A stretch of DNA of 64,000 bases from Clostridiales bacterium PH28_bin88 (GTDB lineage: Bacteria > Bacillota > PH28-bin88), in NCBI GenBank assembly GCA_000987045.1, contig LAKY01000029.1:120283-184282 (forward strand), given 5' to 3'. The position numbers and the translations under genes are program-made. Under the pieces are notes generated by a model. That model did no database searches, had not been told where the DNA came from, and saw nothing but the letters and a program-made list of their open reading frames with translations. This document shows positions 26,994 to 35,839 of this stretch, piece after piece. Numbering within the stretch: position 1 is the first letter of the stretch; every line of letters begins with the position of its first letter.

Positions 26994-26996
26994 CCT

Positions 26997-27019
26997 GGGG
27001 CACTAAGGGGCCCCTTTTT
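26997..27019 (+). terminator. Intrinsic terminator
   Basis: Stem GGGGC/GCCCC (26997-27001 with 27010-27014) and T5, directly after the stop of the membrane protein gene. Confidence 0.75.
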
Positions 27020-27075
27020 GTTGTAAAAAAAGACCGGATCCGGGCAATGCCGGAGCCGGTGCACACGCATATCGG

Positions 27076-27471
27076 TTATATATTCCCCGCATTCCAGGCT
27101 CTCAGCGCGTGGCGCAGTACCTTTCCGCTGCGGGTCTTCGGCAGCCGGTCCCATACCGTAATTTCCCGGGGAACCAGCCGGTCGGACAGGTTGAACCTTA
27201 CCCAGTCCTTCAGCTCCTGCTCAAGTTGATCCGACCAGAAATACTCGTCCTTCAGGGAAATAAATGCTTTGTCTTCCAGCACACCCGCCTCTTCAACCGC
27301 CGGGTGCTGCAATAATTTTTCTTCCACTTCAGAAAGGTCTGTGGTCGGTGGAAGGCAGCTTACTCCGGTCTCATCATGGCGTGTGAGAAGGGCTGGCAGG
27401 TAACGGGGGTTGACCAGAAAATAATCGGTGTACCTGGGCTCACTACTCTGCTTTGTTTCCGGCCTGTACAC
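27076..27471 (-). CDS. Stand-alone C-terminal domain of an AMP-forming acyl-CoA synthetase
   Basis: 131 residues from a GTG at 27471 behind AAAGGGGG. The protein matches only the mobile C-terminal subdomain of acetyl-CoA-synthetase-like enzymes: VEEKLLQHPAVEEAGVL, then LVPREITVWDRLPKTRSGKV, including the A10-motif Lys that completes adenylation and is the target of acetylation control. The large N-terminal ATP/acyl domain is absent and no remnant precedes it. It has its own ribosome site, so it may be a real small protein rather than a truncation. It is divergent from the sigma-54 regulator gene. Confidence 0.65.
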   Translation of the reverse strand: MYRPETKQSSEPRYTDYFLVNPRYLPALLTRHDETGVSCLPPTTDLSEVEEKLLQHPAVEEAGVLEDKAFISLKDEYFWSDQLEQELKDWVRFNLSDRLVPREITVWDRLPKTRSGKVLRHALRAWNAGNI

Positions 27472-27718
27472 GGGATGACCCCCTTTGAAATAATACAAAA
27501 TAATTGCGGAATTCCTTAATATTCATTGTACCACCATTTTATCAAAGCCGCCCTGTTTTCCGACCAACGGTAGAAAATTACCCCTCAACGGCTGCTTGAG
27601 CCCACTAAACGGTAGACAGGCGCTTTTTCGCGGCTATTAGAGGAAACAGTTCTCTTGCGGCGAATTTATTAGTATTACCTCGCTTTTTGTATCTCAACTA
27701 TTTAAAGGAGCGCTGGCT

Positions 27719-29458
27719 ATGGTCGGACCCTTGGTCAGGGAATGGACGGCGGAGCAGGTGATGATTACACCGGTGGTGGTACCGTCGCATATTTCCATCG
27801 CTGAAGCCAGGCAGCATGCCGCAGCTTCCGGTGTGGTGGGGCTTGTAGCGCTCACACCGGGGGGAGACATCCTTGGCGCCCTTACATTGGGGCGCCTGGA
27901 TGGGTTACTATCTCCCGAAACCCCTTTGAGCGAACTGCTGCCTGCGGGCAGTTTCCGGGTGGTGGGGGTGGAGACTCCGCTGAGAGAGGTTCTTTCTATA
28001 TACCGGGAGGACTCTGCTGTAGTCCTGATTGTCAAGGGAGTTGAGGGCCAACCGGTAGGTATCGTGGATGCAGGTTATGTTGCTTCCTGTTTGTGGGAGC
28101 ACTTGCGATTGGTGGAAAGCCGGCTGGGCGCGGTGGTGGATACCGTGAACGAGGCTGTCACCATCATCGATCCCCGGGACGTGGTGGTGGGGTGGAACCG
28201 GCGGGCGGAAGAACTGTACAATATTCCGGCGTCGGAGATCATCGGCCGCCCCATCGAATCCTTTTTTACCTCCCTGGTGGTGACCCGGGTAATGCAGGAC
28301 CGGCGGGAGGTACGCAACGCCTACCACCAGCCCTGCGAGGGTACTCACGTGCTCATCAACGCTACCCCCATCAGGCTCGAAGACCAGGTGGTGGGAAGCA
28401 TTTCCGCGGAGCGGGACATCACCGAATTGGTCTACCTGCACGAGGAACTGTCCCGGGCCAGCACCCAGGTGAGAATGCTGGAGAAGGAAATCAACAAGAT
28501 TAACGGCCAGCGGGACGCCTTTCACCGGATAATTGGGCACAGCAGGAGGCTGGCGGAAACCATCACCCTGGCCCGCCGGGTGGCCAACACCAACGCCGCG
28601 GTGCTGGTCCGGGGCGAGAGCGGTACCGGGAAAGAGTTGTTTGCCGAGGCCATCCACCAGGAGAGCCAGCGGCGCGACCGGCCTTTTGTGGTGATCAACT
28701 GTGGCGCCATTCCACCTACCCTGTTTGAGAGCGAGTTGTTCGGCTACCAGGCGGGGGCCTTTACCGGCGCTGACCGCAGGGGTAAACCAGGTAAGTTCGA
28801 GTTGGCCAACGGGGGCACCCTCTTCCTCGACGAGATCGGAGAACTGCAGCCGGATATGCAGGTGAAGCTGCTGCGGGTGCTGCAGAATAAGGTATTCTAC
28901 CGGGTGGGCGGGAGTGAGTCCATCAACGTGGATGTGCGAGTCATCGCGGCTACCCACCGGGACCTGGAGGGAATGATCACCCAGGGCCTTTTTCGGGAAG
29001 ACCTGTATTACCGGTTGAACGTGGTTTCCCTGGAGGTCCCTCCCCTGCGGGAACGCAAAGAAGACATTCCGGAACTGGTGTACATGTTTATCCAGGAGTT
29101 TGCCCGGGTACACCTCCGCCAGATCTCCCAGGTGGCACCGGAGGTGATGTCCGCCCTGTTGAGTTACTCCTGGCCGGGCAATGTCCGGGAACTGAGGAAC
29201 ATGGTGGAGCGGCTGGTAATCCTGGCGGAAGGAGAAGCGATCAAGGAGGAATACCTCCCGGAGAGCCTGAGGCAGGCCAGGCAGCGAATCAAGCCGGATG
29301 CTTCTTCCACCCTGGCGGAGTTAACCTTTCGCACCGAGCGGGAGATCATTGCGAAAGCGTTGGAAAAGGCCAAGGGCAACAAAGCTCTGGCCGCCCGGCA
29401 GCTGGGTATTCCCCGCAGCACCCTGTACTACAAGATGAAGGCGCTGCAGATAACCTAG
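27719..29458 (+). CDS. Sigma-54-dependent activator with CBS and PAS sensor domains
   Basis: 579 residues. A CBS-like pair occupies about 8-120 and a PAS domain about 130-235. After a short coiled coil, the AAA+ domain (about 265-500) carries Walker A GESGTGKE, the sigma-54 contact loop GAFTGA, Walker B LFLDEIGE and the arginine finger region. A Fis-type helix-turn-helix ends the protein ([19 protein letters not shown]). A consensus sigma-54 promoter lies 160 bases downstream of the stop, so this is the likely activator of the following amino-acid-catabolic cluster. The CBS domains may sense adenosyl nucleotides; the PAS ligand is unknown. The ATG follows AAAGGAG. Confidence 0.95.
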   Translation: MVGPLVREWTAEQVMITPVVVPSHISIAEARQHAAASGVVGLVALTPGGDILGALTLGRLDGLLSPETPLSELLPAGSFRVVGVETPLREVLSIYREDSAVVLIVKGVEGQPVGIVDAGYVASCLWEHLRLVESRLGAVVDTVNEAVTIIDPRDVVVGWNRRAEELYNIPASEIIGRPIESFFTSLVVTRVMQDRREVRNAYHQPCEGTHVLINATPIRLEDQVVGSISAERDITELVYLHEELSRASTQVRMLEKEINKINGQRDAFHRIIGHSRRLAETITLARRVANTNAAVLVRGESGTGKELFAEAIHQESQRRDRPFVVINCGAIPPTLFESELFGYQAGAFTGADRRGKPGKFELANGGTLFLDEIGELQPDMQVKLLRVLQNKVFYRVGGSESINVDVRVIAATHRDLEGMITQGLFREDLYYRLNVVSLEVPPLRERKEDIPELVYMFIQEFARVHLRQISQVAPEVMSALLSYSWPGNVRELRNMVERLVILAEGEAIKEEYLPESLRQARQRIKPDASSTLAELTFRTEREIIAKALEKAKGNKALAARQLGIPRSTLYYKMKALQIT

Positions 29459-29526
29459 GGCCCTGGCTGCAATGAGCGTCGGATAGTTGACGATATGTTT
29501 AAAAACTTGACACTTTATGGACTTTT

Positions 29527-29552
29527 AAAGCGCTCCCCGCAGCGCTTTTTTC
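29527..29552 (+). terminator. Intrinsic terminator of the activator gene
   Basis: Perfect 8-bp stem AAAGCGCT/AGCGCTTT (29527-29534 with 29541-29548), 6-base loop, T run continuing after the stem. Confidence 0.9.
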
Positions 29553-29620
29553 TATGTTTGAGCGGCACACAGTACTTGCGAAACAAGCGCTCGAAAAGAT
29601 GTCGCGAGTTCCCGGTGAAA

Positions 29621-29636
29621 TGGCACGAAATTTGCT
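29621..29636 (+). promoter_or_regulatory. Consensus sigma-54 promoter
   Basis: TGGCAC (29621-29626), five bases, TTGC (29632-29635) and T: a full match to the -24/-12 consensus. It lies between the activator terminator and the PucR-domain gene, predicting a start near 29648. It should drive at least the PucR-domain and DAO-flavoprotein genes. Confidence 0.9.
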
Positions 29637-29680
29637 CAGTAACTAATTGGACGAAACTGCCATATCGGGAGGTGCATGGC

Positions 29681-30130
29681 ATGGCCCTGACCTTGGCGGA
29701 ACTATTAAGTACGGGAGATCTTAAAGAAGCACGGGTAGTAGCGGGACAGGCCTGGCTTAATAACCGGGTAGAGAACGTGGGCGCGGTCAGCCAGGCTTGG
29801 GATGTGGATTATCCACTTTGCCGGCACATGCTGCTGTGGGTGCGCCTGGAACAGGTCTGCCGGCCGGTGGAACAAGAAGAGCTGGTGACCCGGGCATACG
29901 CCGCGGGAGCCGCCGGTGTTGCCGTTCACATCGTAGGGGGAAAGGTGTGTCCCCTGGAGGCTTTGTGCCGGAGCGCCGACAACCTTGGACTACCGGTACT
30001 GATCCTGCCCCTGGAGATGGACTTCCATCGTCTGGCTGGGCTGGTCCTATCGGAACGAAACCTCCGGGCGACTCAACTGATCGGACCCTTGCTGCATGAG
30101 AATTTTTACGACGATGTCCTCGCTTACTAA
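29681..30130 (+). CDS. Stand-alone PucR-type N-terminal sensor domain
   Basis: 149 residues from the ATG at 29681, 6 bases after GGGAGGTG. The protein corresponds to the N-terminal ligand domain of PucR/CdaR-like regulators (LTLAELLSTGDLKEARVVAG at the start; AAGVAVHIVG in the middle), but stops before the helix-turn-helix that such regulators carry at the C-terminus. It may act as a free ligand sensor modulating another regulator, perhaps the adjacent sigma-54 activator. It is the first gene after the sigma-54 promoter and is 15 bases from the DAO gene. Confidence 0.75.
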   Translation: MALTLAELLSTGDLKEARVVAGQAWLNNRVENVGAVSQAWDVDYPLCRHMLLWVRLEQVCRPVEQEELVTRAYAAGAAGVAVHIVGGKVCPLEALCRSADNLGLPVLILPLEMDFHRLAGLVLSERNLRATQLIGPLLHENFYDDVLAY

Positions 30131-30145
30131 GCAGGAGGGATCAGC

Positions 30146-31294
30146 ATGCGTTCAACGGCGCAGGTAGTGATCATCGGCGGCGGGGTGGTAGGCTGCGCCA
30201 TTGCCTACAACCTGGCCAAAAAAGGTTATAAGGATGTGGTGGTGCTGGAACGCGCCTACCTGGCCAGCGGCGCCACCGGCCGTTGCGGGGCGGGGGTACG
30301 CCAGCAGTGGGGCACAGAAACCAACATCCTGTTGTCCCGGGAAAGCGTCAAGAAGTTTGAACATCTGGAAGAGGAACTGGGTTATGCATCCAGCATTGAA
30401 TTTAAGCAGAAGGGCTACATCCTGCTGGCCTATACCGAACGCCAGATGCAGCAGTTTATTAGGAATGTGGCGCTGCAAACCAGCCTGGGGATTCCGGTGC
30501 GCCTGGTTACCCCCGGAGAAGCCAAGGAGATTGTCCCAACCCTGAACATCGAGGGGCTGCTGGGAGCGGCGTATTGCCCCACCGACGGCCATGCCAACCC
30601 CTTCCATGTAACCCAGGCCTATGCTGAAGCAGCCAGGCGGTTGGGCGCGGAGATCAACACCTATACCGAAGTGCATGGCATCAAGACCCATCATGACCGG
30701 GTTACCGCGGTAATCACCAGCAAGGGAGACATTCAGACCTCTCTGGTGGTCAACGCCGCCGGTGCTCATGCGGGAGTCATCAGTAAAATGGCCGGCCTGG
30801 ATCTACCCCTTTACGCCGAACGGCACCAGGCCCTGGTTACCGAACCGGTGGAACCCATCCAGAACCCCATGGTGATCTCTTTCCACCACCATCTTTATTG
30901 CCAGCAGACACCTCACGGTAGTTTCATCATGGGCATTGGGGATCCCAACGAACCAAAGAGTTTCAACATCCGCTCCGGCTGGCAGTTCCTGGAGGAGGTC
31001 TCCCGCCAGGTCACCCAAGTGTTACCGGTGTTAAAGGAGGTCCGGGTGGTGCGGCAGTGGGCGGGCCTGTACGACATGAGCCCGGATGCCAACCCCATTC
31101 TGGGAGAGTGCCCGCCGGTGAAAGGCCTATATGTAGCGGCGGGTTTCAGCGGGCACGGGTTCATGATTGCGCCCATGGTTGGACAGGTGATCGCCGAAAT
31201 GATCCTGGGCGAACCCTTAAGCCTGCCGGTACAGCGCCTGGGACTGGACCGGTTCCGCCGCGGCGAGTACTTCATGGAGCCCTCGGTTGTCTGA
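30146..31294 (+). CDS. DAO-type FAD-dependent amino acid dehydrogenase (copy 1)
   Basis: 382 residues. The FAD dinucleotide-binding motif VIIGGGVVGCAIAY lies at residues 8-21, followed by a ASGATGRCGAGVRQQW segment near 41-56. The C-terminal RQWAGLYDMSPDANPILGE and GFSGHGFMIAPMVG are typical of the sarcosine oxidase beta/HcnC/LhpB group. Members oxidise secondary or D-amino acids to imines, passing electrons to partner iron-sulfur/flavin subunits. It closely resembles the second copy at 43.7 kb, so the cluster has two alternative catalytic subunits. It is downstream of the sigma-54 promoter. Confidence 0.9.
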   Translation: MRSTAQVVIIGGGVVGCAIAYNLAKKGYKDVVVLERAYLASGATGRCGAGVRQQWGTETNILLSRESVKKFEHLEEELGYASSIEFKQKGYILLAYTERQMQQFIRNVALQTSLGIPVRLVTPGEAKEIVPTLNIEGLLGAAYCPTDGHANPFHVTQAYAEAARRLGAEINTYTEVHGIKTHHDRVTAVITSKGDIQTSLVVNAAGAHAGVISKMAGLDLPLYAERHQALVTEPVEPIQNPMVISFHHHLYCQQTPHGSFIMGIGDPNEPKSFNIRSGWQFLEEVSRQVTQVLPVLKEVRVVRQWAGLYDMSPDANPILGECPPVKGLYVAAGFSGHGFMIAPMVGQVIAEMILGEPLSLPVQRLGLDRFRRGEYFMEPSVV

Positions 31295-31701
31295 CGGTGC
31301 TCCGCGAGGGAAGGCGCCCCGTGCTCCTGCCGTTAAAACCAGCTGGATGGCTGCTAGGGCGACGGGATTTTTGTACGTTTCTTAACAGAAAAAATATAGA
31401 CAATCTTTTTACAATTCTGCTTATGTAAACAGGAAATTTTGTGAAAGTGCCGAATGGTAATTGGTAAGACCAATGTCAAACCTAGTCCTTGCCGAGGTCT
31501 TACCTTATTCCCTGCTCCGGTTACTGGGCCCAGACTTAAATGAAAATCAAGGGAAGGGGCTTGTCCGGAGAAATCTTTGCACAGGAGGGAGGGGTGTTAT
31601 CGCCTCTGTCAGGGGAGCTTTATTGTGTGTAATGGGATACGTAGGTAGCAACGGTATTGAAGGTTAACCGGATGAGAGAAAGGGGAGGGAGAAAGAGACA
31701 C
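31295..31701. other. Regulatory gap before the ABC transporter operon
   Basis: About 400 bases without a gene. It contains a TTTACA/TGTAAA inverted repeat near 31408-31430 and a GntR-type operator at 31460-31474. There is a GGAGGGAGGGG stretch near 31584 with no matching open frame, and the ribosome site of the binding-protein gene. Confidence 0.5.
31460..31474. promoter_or_regulatory. FadR/PdhR-type operator
   Basis: Perfect palindrome ATTGGT-AAG-ACCAAT, which matches the TGGT-N3-ACCA core bound by GntR regulators with FCD domains (PdhR, FadR, LldR types). A GntR/FCD regulator gene lies in the operon downstream at 36577, so autoregulation of the transport operon is likely. The promoter itself was not identified with confidence. 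Confidence 0.75.
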
Positions 31702-32865
31702 ATGCTTAAAAAAATGGTGATTTTTGGGTTGTTAATCCTGCTGGTGATGGTGGCGGCCGGTTGTGGTGGGACAGCCAAGGCTCCTGACACCGCCAAGGCT
31801 CCTGAGACCATCAAGATCGGCGTCACTGGTCCCATTTCCGGCGAATGGGCGCTGGAAGGACAGGGCTTTGTTAAGGCCGTTAGACTTCTGGCTGACCAGG
31901 TTAATGCCAAGGGAGGGGTACTGGGTAGACAGATCGAGATCGTTGAGGGAGACGACAAGGGCGATCCCAAAGAAGCCGCCCTGGTAGCCCAGAAAATGGT
32001 GGCCGGTAAGGTGACGGCCGTCCTGGGCTCCTACAACTCCTCGGCTACTGAGCCGGCTTCCCAGATCTACGACGAAGCCAAGATCCTGCACATCACCCCG
32101 TCTTCCACGGCTACCAAGCTGACGGAAAAGGGGTACAAGATGTTTTTCCGCACCTGCTTTTTGGACAACCGGCAGGGACTTTTCGTCGCTGAGTTCATCA
32201 CCGGCACCCTGGGCAAGAAGCAGGTAGCCCTGATCCACGACAATACCACCTATGCCAAGGGACTGGCCGACTGGACCCAGAAGTTCCTCGAAGAGAGAGG
32301 CGCTACGGTAGTATTTAACGACGCCATCACCCCTAAGGAAAAGGACTTTACTCCGACCCTGACCAAGCTCAAGGGGCTTAACCCCGAAGTGATTTACTTT
32401 ACCGGCTACTTCTCCGAGGGCGGTCTCCTGGCACGCCAGGCCAAGGAACTGGGCATCAAGGCCGTGTTCATGGCCGGTGACGCCAACAACAACCCCGACT
32501 TCGTGACGAACGCCGGCCTGGATGCCGCCAACGGCGTATTTATCACCACCCTGCCCATGGCCCAAGACCTCCCGTACAACGAGGCCAAACAGTTCGTCGC
32601 CGACTATAAGGCCAAGTACGGTAAGGATCCCGAGAGTATCTGGGCCCTCACCGAAGCGGACGCCTTCCGCGTTGTGGTGGAAGCTATCGAAAAAACCCAG
32701 TCCACCGATTCAGCAAAGCTGGCCGAGTACCTCCACACCCAGTTGAAGGACTTCCCGGGGATTACCGGGCCGATCACCTTTGACGAAAAGGGTGACCGTA
32801 AAGGCGCCGTTCACGTCGCCTACCAGATCAATGAAAAGGGAGAGTTCGTGCTCTACAAAAAGTAG
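31702..32865 (+). CDS. LIV-type ABC transporter substrate-binding lipoprotein
   Basis: 387 residues with a lipoprotein signal peptide (lipobox ending at Cys21, VAAGC). The mature part is a periplasmic-binding fold of the branched-chain amino acid type: IKIGVTGPISGEWALEGQG at the start, the ESIWALTEADAFRVV region near the C-terminus. It captures the substrate outside the membrane for the LivHMGF-type permease encoded next. The ligand cannot be read from sequence; the operon context suggests an amino or imino acid. The ATG at 31702 was chosen because the signal peptide begins MLKK; a longer start at 31657 is possible. Confidence 0.92.
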   Translation: MLKKMVIFGLLILLVMVAAGCGGTAKAPDTAKAPETIKIGVTGPISGEWALEGQGFVKAVRLLADQVNAKGGVLGRQIEIVEGDDKGDPKEAALVAQKMVAGKVTAVLGSYNSSATEPASQIYDEAKILHITPSSTATKLTEKGYKMFFRTCFLDNRQGLFVAEFITGTLGKKQVALIHDNTTYAKGLADWTQKFLEERGATVVFNDAITPKEKDFTPTLTKLKGLNPEVIYFTGYFSEGGLLARQAKELGIKAVFMAGDANNNPDFVTNAGLDAANGVFITTLPMAQDLPYNEAKQFVADYKAKYGKDPESIWALTEADAFRVVVEAIEKTQSTDSAKLAEYLHTQLKDFPGITGPITFDEKGDRKGAVHVAYQINEKGEFVLYKK

Positions 32866-32976
32866 GGTGCCTGTATCCTGACCGCCGGGACGATATCTAG
32901 GGGCCCTTTGCCAGGGCCCCTCCCGGCACCCGGCTCCCATGGTTGAAAAAGATCCCAGCGTAAGGGAGGCTTGTCC

Positions 32977-33885
32977 ATGCAGCAGTTCCTCCAGCAGGTC
33001 GTCAACGGTCTCACCATCGGTTCCATCTATGCCCTGGTAGCCCTGGGCTACACCATGGTCTACGGGATCCTCAAGATGATTAACTTTGCCCACGGGGAAC
33101 TCTTTATGATCGGTTCTTTTCTTGCTTTCAGCATGATTGTTTCCGCCGGTCTCATGAATTTCATTCCCAACCTCTTTATTGGTCTTCTCATTATCTTTAT
33201 CCTGGCCGCGGGGTCAGTGGCCCTGCTCGGTGTCCTCCTGGAACGGGCGGCTTACCGCCCGCTGCGCCGGTCTTCCCGGCTGGCGCCGATTGTCTCGGCT
33301 CTGGGAGCCTCGATCTTCCTGCAGAACACCATTATGCTGGTTTACGGCAGTGGATATATGGTCTTTCCCGAACACCTGATTCCCAACATTGGCTGGGAAC
33401 TGGCCGGTGTCAGGATCGGCCTGACGCGGATCCTGATCCTGGTCCTGTCCCTTTCACTGATGACCGCCCTCTACCTGCTGGTGCAGAAAACCCGGGTCGG
33501 CAAGGCGATGCGGGCCTGTGCCCTGGACCACGACACGGCCAGGCTAATGGGGATCAATGTCGACCGGATTATTGCCTTCGTGTTTGTCATCGGCCCCGCC
33601 CTGGGGGCGATCGCCGGCATCATGGTCGGGCTTTATTACCGCCAGATTAACTTTTCCATGGGATGGGCCTACGGTATCCGGGCGTTTACCGCGGCCATCC
33701 TGGGTGGAATCGGGAATATTCCCGGGGCCATGGCCGGCGGGTTACTCCTGGGGGTTTTTGAAACCATGGGGGCCGGGTATATCTCCGCTGCCTGGAAGGA
33801 TGCCATCTCCTTCTTTATCCTGATCCTGATCCTGATCTTGCGGCCTACGGGCCTCCTGGGAGAGCGGGTCGCGGAAAAGGTGTGA
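32977..33885 (+). CDS. livH: Branched-chain-type amino acid ABC permease LivH
   Basis: 302 residues with about eight membrane helices. The family opening GLTIGSIYALVALGYTMVYG and the LLGVLLERAAYRPLRRSSR segment near residue 85 are characteristic of LivH. The conserved cytoplasmic loop AMRACALDHDTARLMGIN near 170-187 is the coupling region for the ATPases. The ATG at 32977 follows GGGAGG; a TTG two codons upstream is also in frame. It forms the permease with LivM. Confidence 0.93.
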   Translation: MQQFLQQVVNGLTIGSIYALVALGYTMVYGILKMINFAHGELFMIGSFLAFSMIVSAGLMNFIPNLFIGLLIIFILAAGSVALLGVLLERAAYRPLRRSSRLAPIVSALGASIFLQNTIMLVYGSGYMVFPEHLIPNIGWELAGVRIGLTRILILVLSLSLMTALYLLVQKTRVGKAMRACALDHDTARLMGINVDRIIAFVFVIGPALGAIAGIMVGLYYRQINFSMGWAYGIRAFTAAILGGIGNIPGAMAGGLLLGVFETMGAGYISAAWKDAISFFILILILILRPTGLLGERVAEKV

Positions 33886-34053
33886 CTTCCTCCCCACCAC
33901 TGGAAGTGAGGAGCATCTGGTTCGTAGACCAAAGGCATTCGCCAGACTAAGGGCACTGTCACCGTACCTAAGTTAATCGACTGGCTTTCTGCTTTCGTAT
34001 TGACACGCTGATTCATCTTTTGACTTGGACACAGCGAAAAAGGAGTGGCTGAC
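33886..34053. repeat. Palindrome-bearing insert between livH and livM
   Basis: An unusually long 168-base gap in an otherwise tightly packed operon. It begins with a hairpin CTCC-CACT/AGTG-GGAG (about 33891-33914) and then shows no coding potential until the AAAGGAG ribosome site at 34039. The hairpin at one edge and lack of any gene suggest a small decayed palindromic element inserted here. Confidence 0.35.
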
Positions 34054-35061
34054 TTGAAGGCATACCTGGAGAAATTGGGTAAGAGGTGGTACCTGCCCCT
34101 GGGAGCGGTTTTTCTGGTTTACCCGTTTGTGGTGAACACCTACTGGGTCGACGTGGCGAACTTCTTCGGGATTTATACTCTGCTGGGGCTGAGCCTGAAC
34201 ATCATTGTCGGGCACGCCGGACTGTATAACCTCGGGCATGCCGCTTTCTACGCCGTTGGCGCCTATTCCACCGCCATTCTCAACACCGTATTTCATGTCC
34301 CGATCCTGCTCCTGTTGCCGGTCAGTGCTTTGTTAGCGGCGCTTGCCGGCTATCTGGTCAGCAAACCGATATTGCACCTGCGGGGCGATTACCTGGCCAT
34401 CGTCACCATCGGTTTTGGGGAAATCATGCGGATCGCGCTGAACAACAATCCCTTTAACCTTACCGGCGGGCCTAACGGCATCATGGGGATCGGCCGGCCG
34501 GAGTTGTTTGGTTTCCGGGTATACCTGCCGATACATTACTACTTTTTTATCTGGCTTTTGGTGGTCGTCGTCATTTTCGCTTTAAAGCGGTTGGAAAACT
34601 CCAGGATCGGGCGCGCCTGGAACTATATCCGGGAGGACGAGCTGGCGGCAGAGGCCATGGGGATTGACACCACCCGGATGAAAGTCCTGGCCTTCGTGAT
34701 GGGGGCGGCGCTGGCCGGCGTGGCTGGGAACATTTACGCCAGCAAGGTGACGGTGATCGCTCCCGAGAGTTTCGGCTTCTGGGAATCCGTAGTGATGTTT
34801 TCCATTATCGTCCTCGGGGGTCCCGGGTCCATTCCCGGTGTCCTGGTGGGGACCCTGGGCATGTTCGTGCTGCCAGAGATCTTTCGCGGCTTTGCCAGTG
34901 CCAGGATGCTGGTGTTCGGCCTGGCCATGATGCTGATGATGGTCTTCAGACCTGAAGGACTCTGGCCGAGCCAGCGCTACCGCCAGGCTGTCAGGGATAG
35001 CGATGAGGAATTAGGGGCTGTCCGGGGAGCAAAGACCGCGCCGGGCAGCTTGAAAGGTTGA
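34054..35061 (+). CDS. livM: Branched-chain-type amino acid ABC permease LivM
   Basis: 335 residues with about nine membrane helices. The LivM motif GLSLNIIVGHAGLYNLGHAAFYAVGAY region lies near residues 45-71 and the coupling loop RIGRAWNYIREDELAAEAMGI near 188-208. It ends in a charged 30-residue tail. The TTG at 34054, 8 bases from AAAGGAG, is preferred over the GTG at 34045, which overlaps that site. It pairs with LivH; the LivG ATPase follows after 7 bases. Confidence 0.93.
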   Translation: MKAYLEKLGKRWYLPLGAVFLVYPFVVNTYWVDVANFFGIYTLLGLSLNIIVGHAGLYNLGHAAFYAVGAYSTAILNTVFHVPILLLLPVSALLAALAGYLVSKPILHLRGDYLAIVTIGFGEIMRIALNNNPFNLTGGPNGIMGIGRPELFGFRVYLPIHYYFFIWLLVVVVIFALKRLENSRIGRAWNYIREDELAAEAMGIDTTRMKVLAFVMGAALAGVAGNIYASKVTVIAPESFGFWESVVMFSIIVLGGPGSIPGVLVGTLGMFVLPEIFRGFASARMLVFGLAMMLMMVFRPEGLWPSQRYRQAVRDSDEELGAVRGAKTAPGSLKG

Positions 35062-35068
35062 GGTCAAA

Positions 35069-35839
35069 ATGATGCTATTGGATGTAAAGAATCTGACCAA
35101 GCAATTCGGCGGGCTAACGGCGGTAAAGTCGTTGACCTTTCACGTGGGAGAAGGCGAGATTGTCAGCCTCATCGGCCCCAACGGGGCGGGTAAGACCACC
35201 GTCTTCAACCTCATCACCGGGATCTACCTGCCGGACGAGGGTGAAATCAGCCTGAGCGGGCGGAAGCTGAACGGCCTTTCACCGCACAGGATCACCGAGC
35301 TGGGGATCGCGCGGACGTTTCAAAACCTGCGCCTCTTCAAGAACATGACCTGCCTGGAAAATGTGATGTCCGGCCAGCACTGCCGGACGTCTGCCGGGAT
35401 CTGGGGGGCGGTCTTCCGGCCACCGGGCCAGCGGTCGGAAGAAGAGAGCATTCTCAAGGCTGCCGGTGGGTTTTTAGCCATGATGGGCCTGTCGGCGGTC
35501 AGAAACGAGATGGCCAAAAACCTTCCCTACGGAGATCAGCGCCGCCTGGAGATCGCCCGGGCGCTGGCTACCGGGCCGCGGCTCCTGATCCTGGACGAAC
35601 CGGCAGGAGGTCTTAACGAAAAAGAAAGTCACGACCTGATGGAAGTCATTGGCCAGATCCGTGCTTCCGGCATTACCGTGCTCTTGATCGAACACGACAT
35701 GAACGTGGTGATGCAGATCTCCGACCGCGTGGTGGTACTGGACAACGGTGAGAAGATCGCCGAGGGAACTCCCAAAGAGGTTCAGACCGACCCGCGAGTT
35801 GTCGAGGCTTATCTTGGAAGGGAAGAGGATGAGTTTTAA
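35069..35839 (+). CDS. livG: ABC transporter ATPase LivG
   Basis: 256 residues with Walker A GPNGAGKTT (about 36-44), the LivG-type insertion before the signature, a signature region YGDQRRLEIARALA, Walker B LLILDEPAGGLN and the switch His in LLIEHDM. It powers uptake with LivF. The signature has GDQRR in place of SGGQ, a variation normal in LivG. Its stop overlaps the livF start (TAATG), so the two are translationally coupled. Confidence 0.95.
   Translation: MMLLDVKNLTKQFGGLTAVKSLTFHVGEGEIVSLIGPNGAGKTTVFNLITGIYLPDEGEISLSGRKLNGLSPHRITELGIARTFQNLRLFKNMTCLENVMSGQHCRTSAGIWGAVFRPPGQRSEEESILKAAGGFLAMMGLSAVRNEMAKNLPYGDQRRLEIARALATGPRLLILDEPAGGLNEKESHDLMEVIGQIRASGITVLLIEHDMNVVMQISDRVVVLDNGEKIAEGTPKEVQTDPRVVEAYLGREEDEF

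Noticed and set aside
27908..29113. 401-residue minus-strand open frame opposite the sigma-54 activator
   Set aside because: His/Gln/Gly-rich shadow translation; the plus-strand gene has full domain support.
32898..32922. GC-rich palindrome after the binding-protein gene
   Set aside because: The stem is strong but there is no T run, so it is not called a terminator; it may stabilise the upstream mRNA end.
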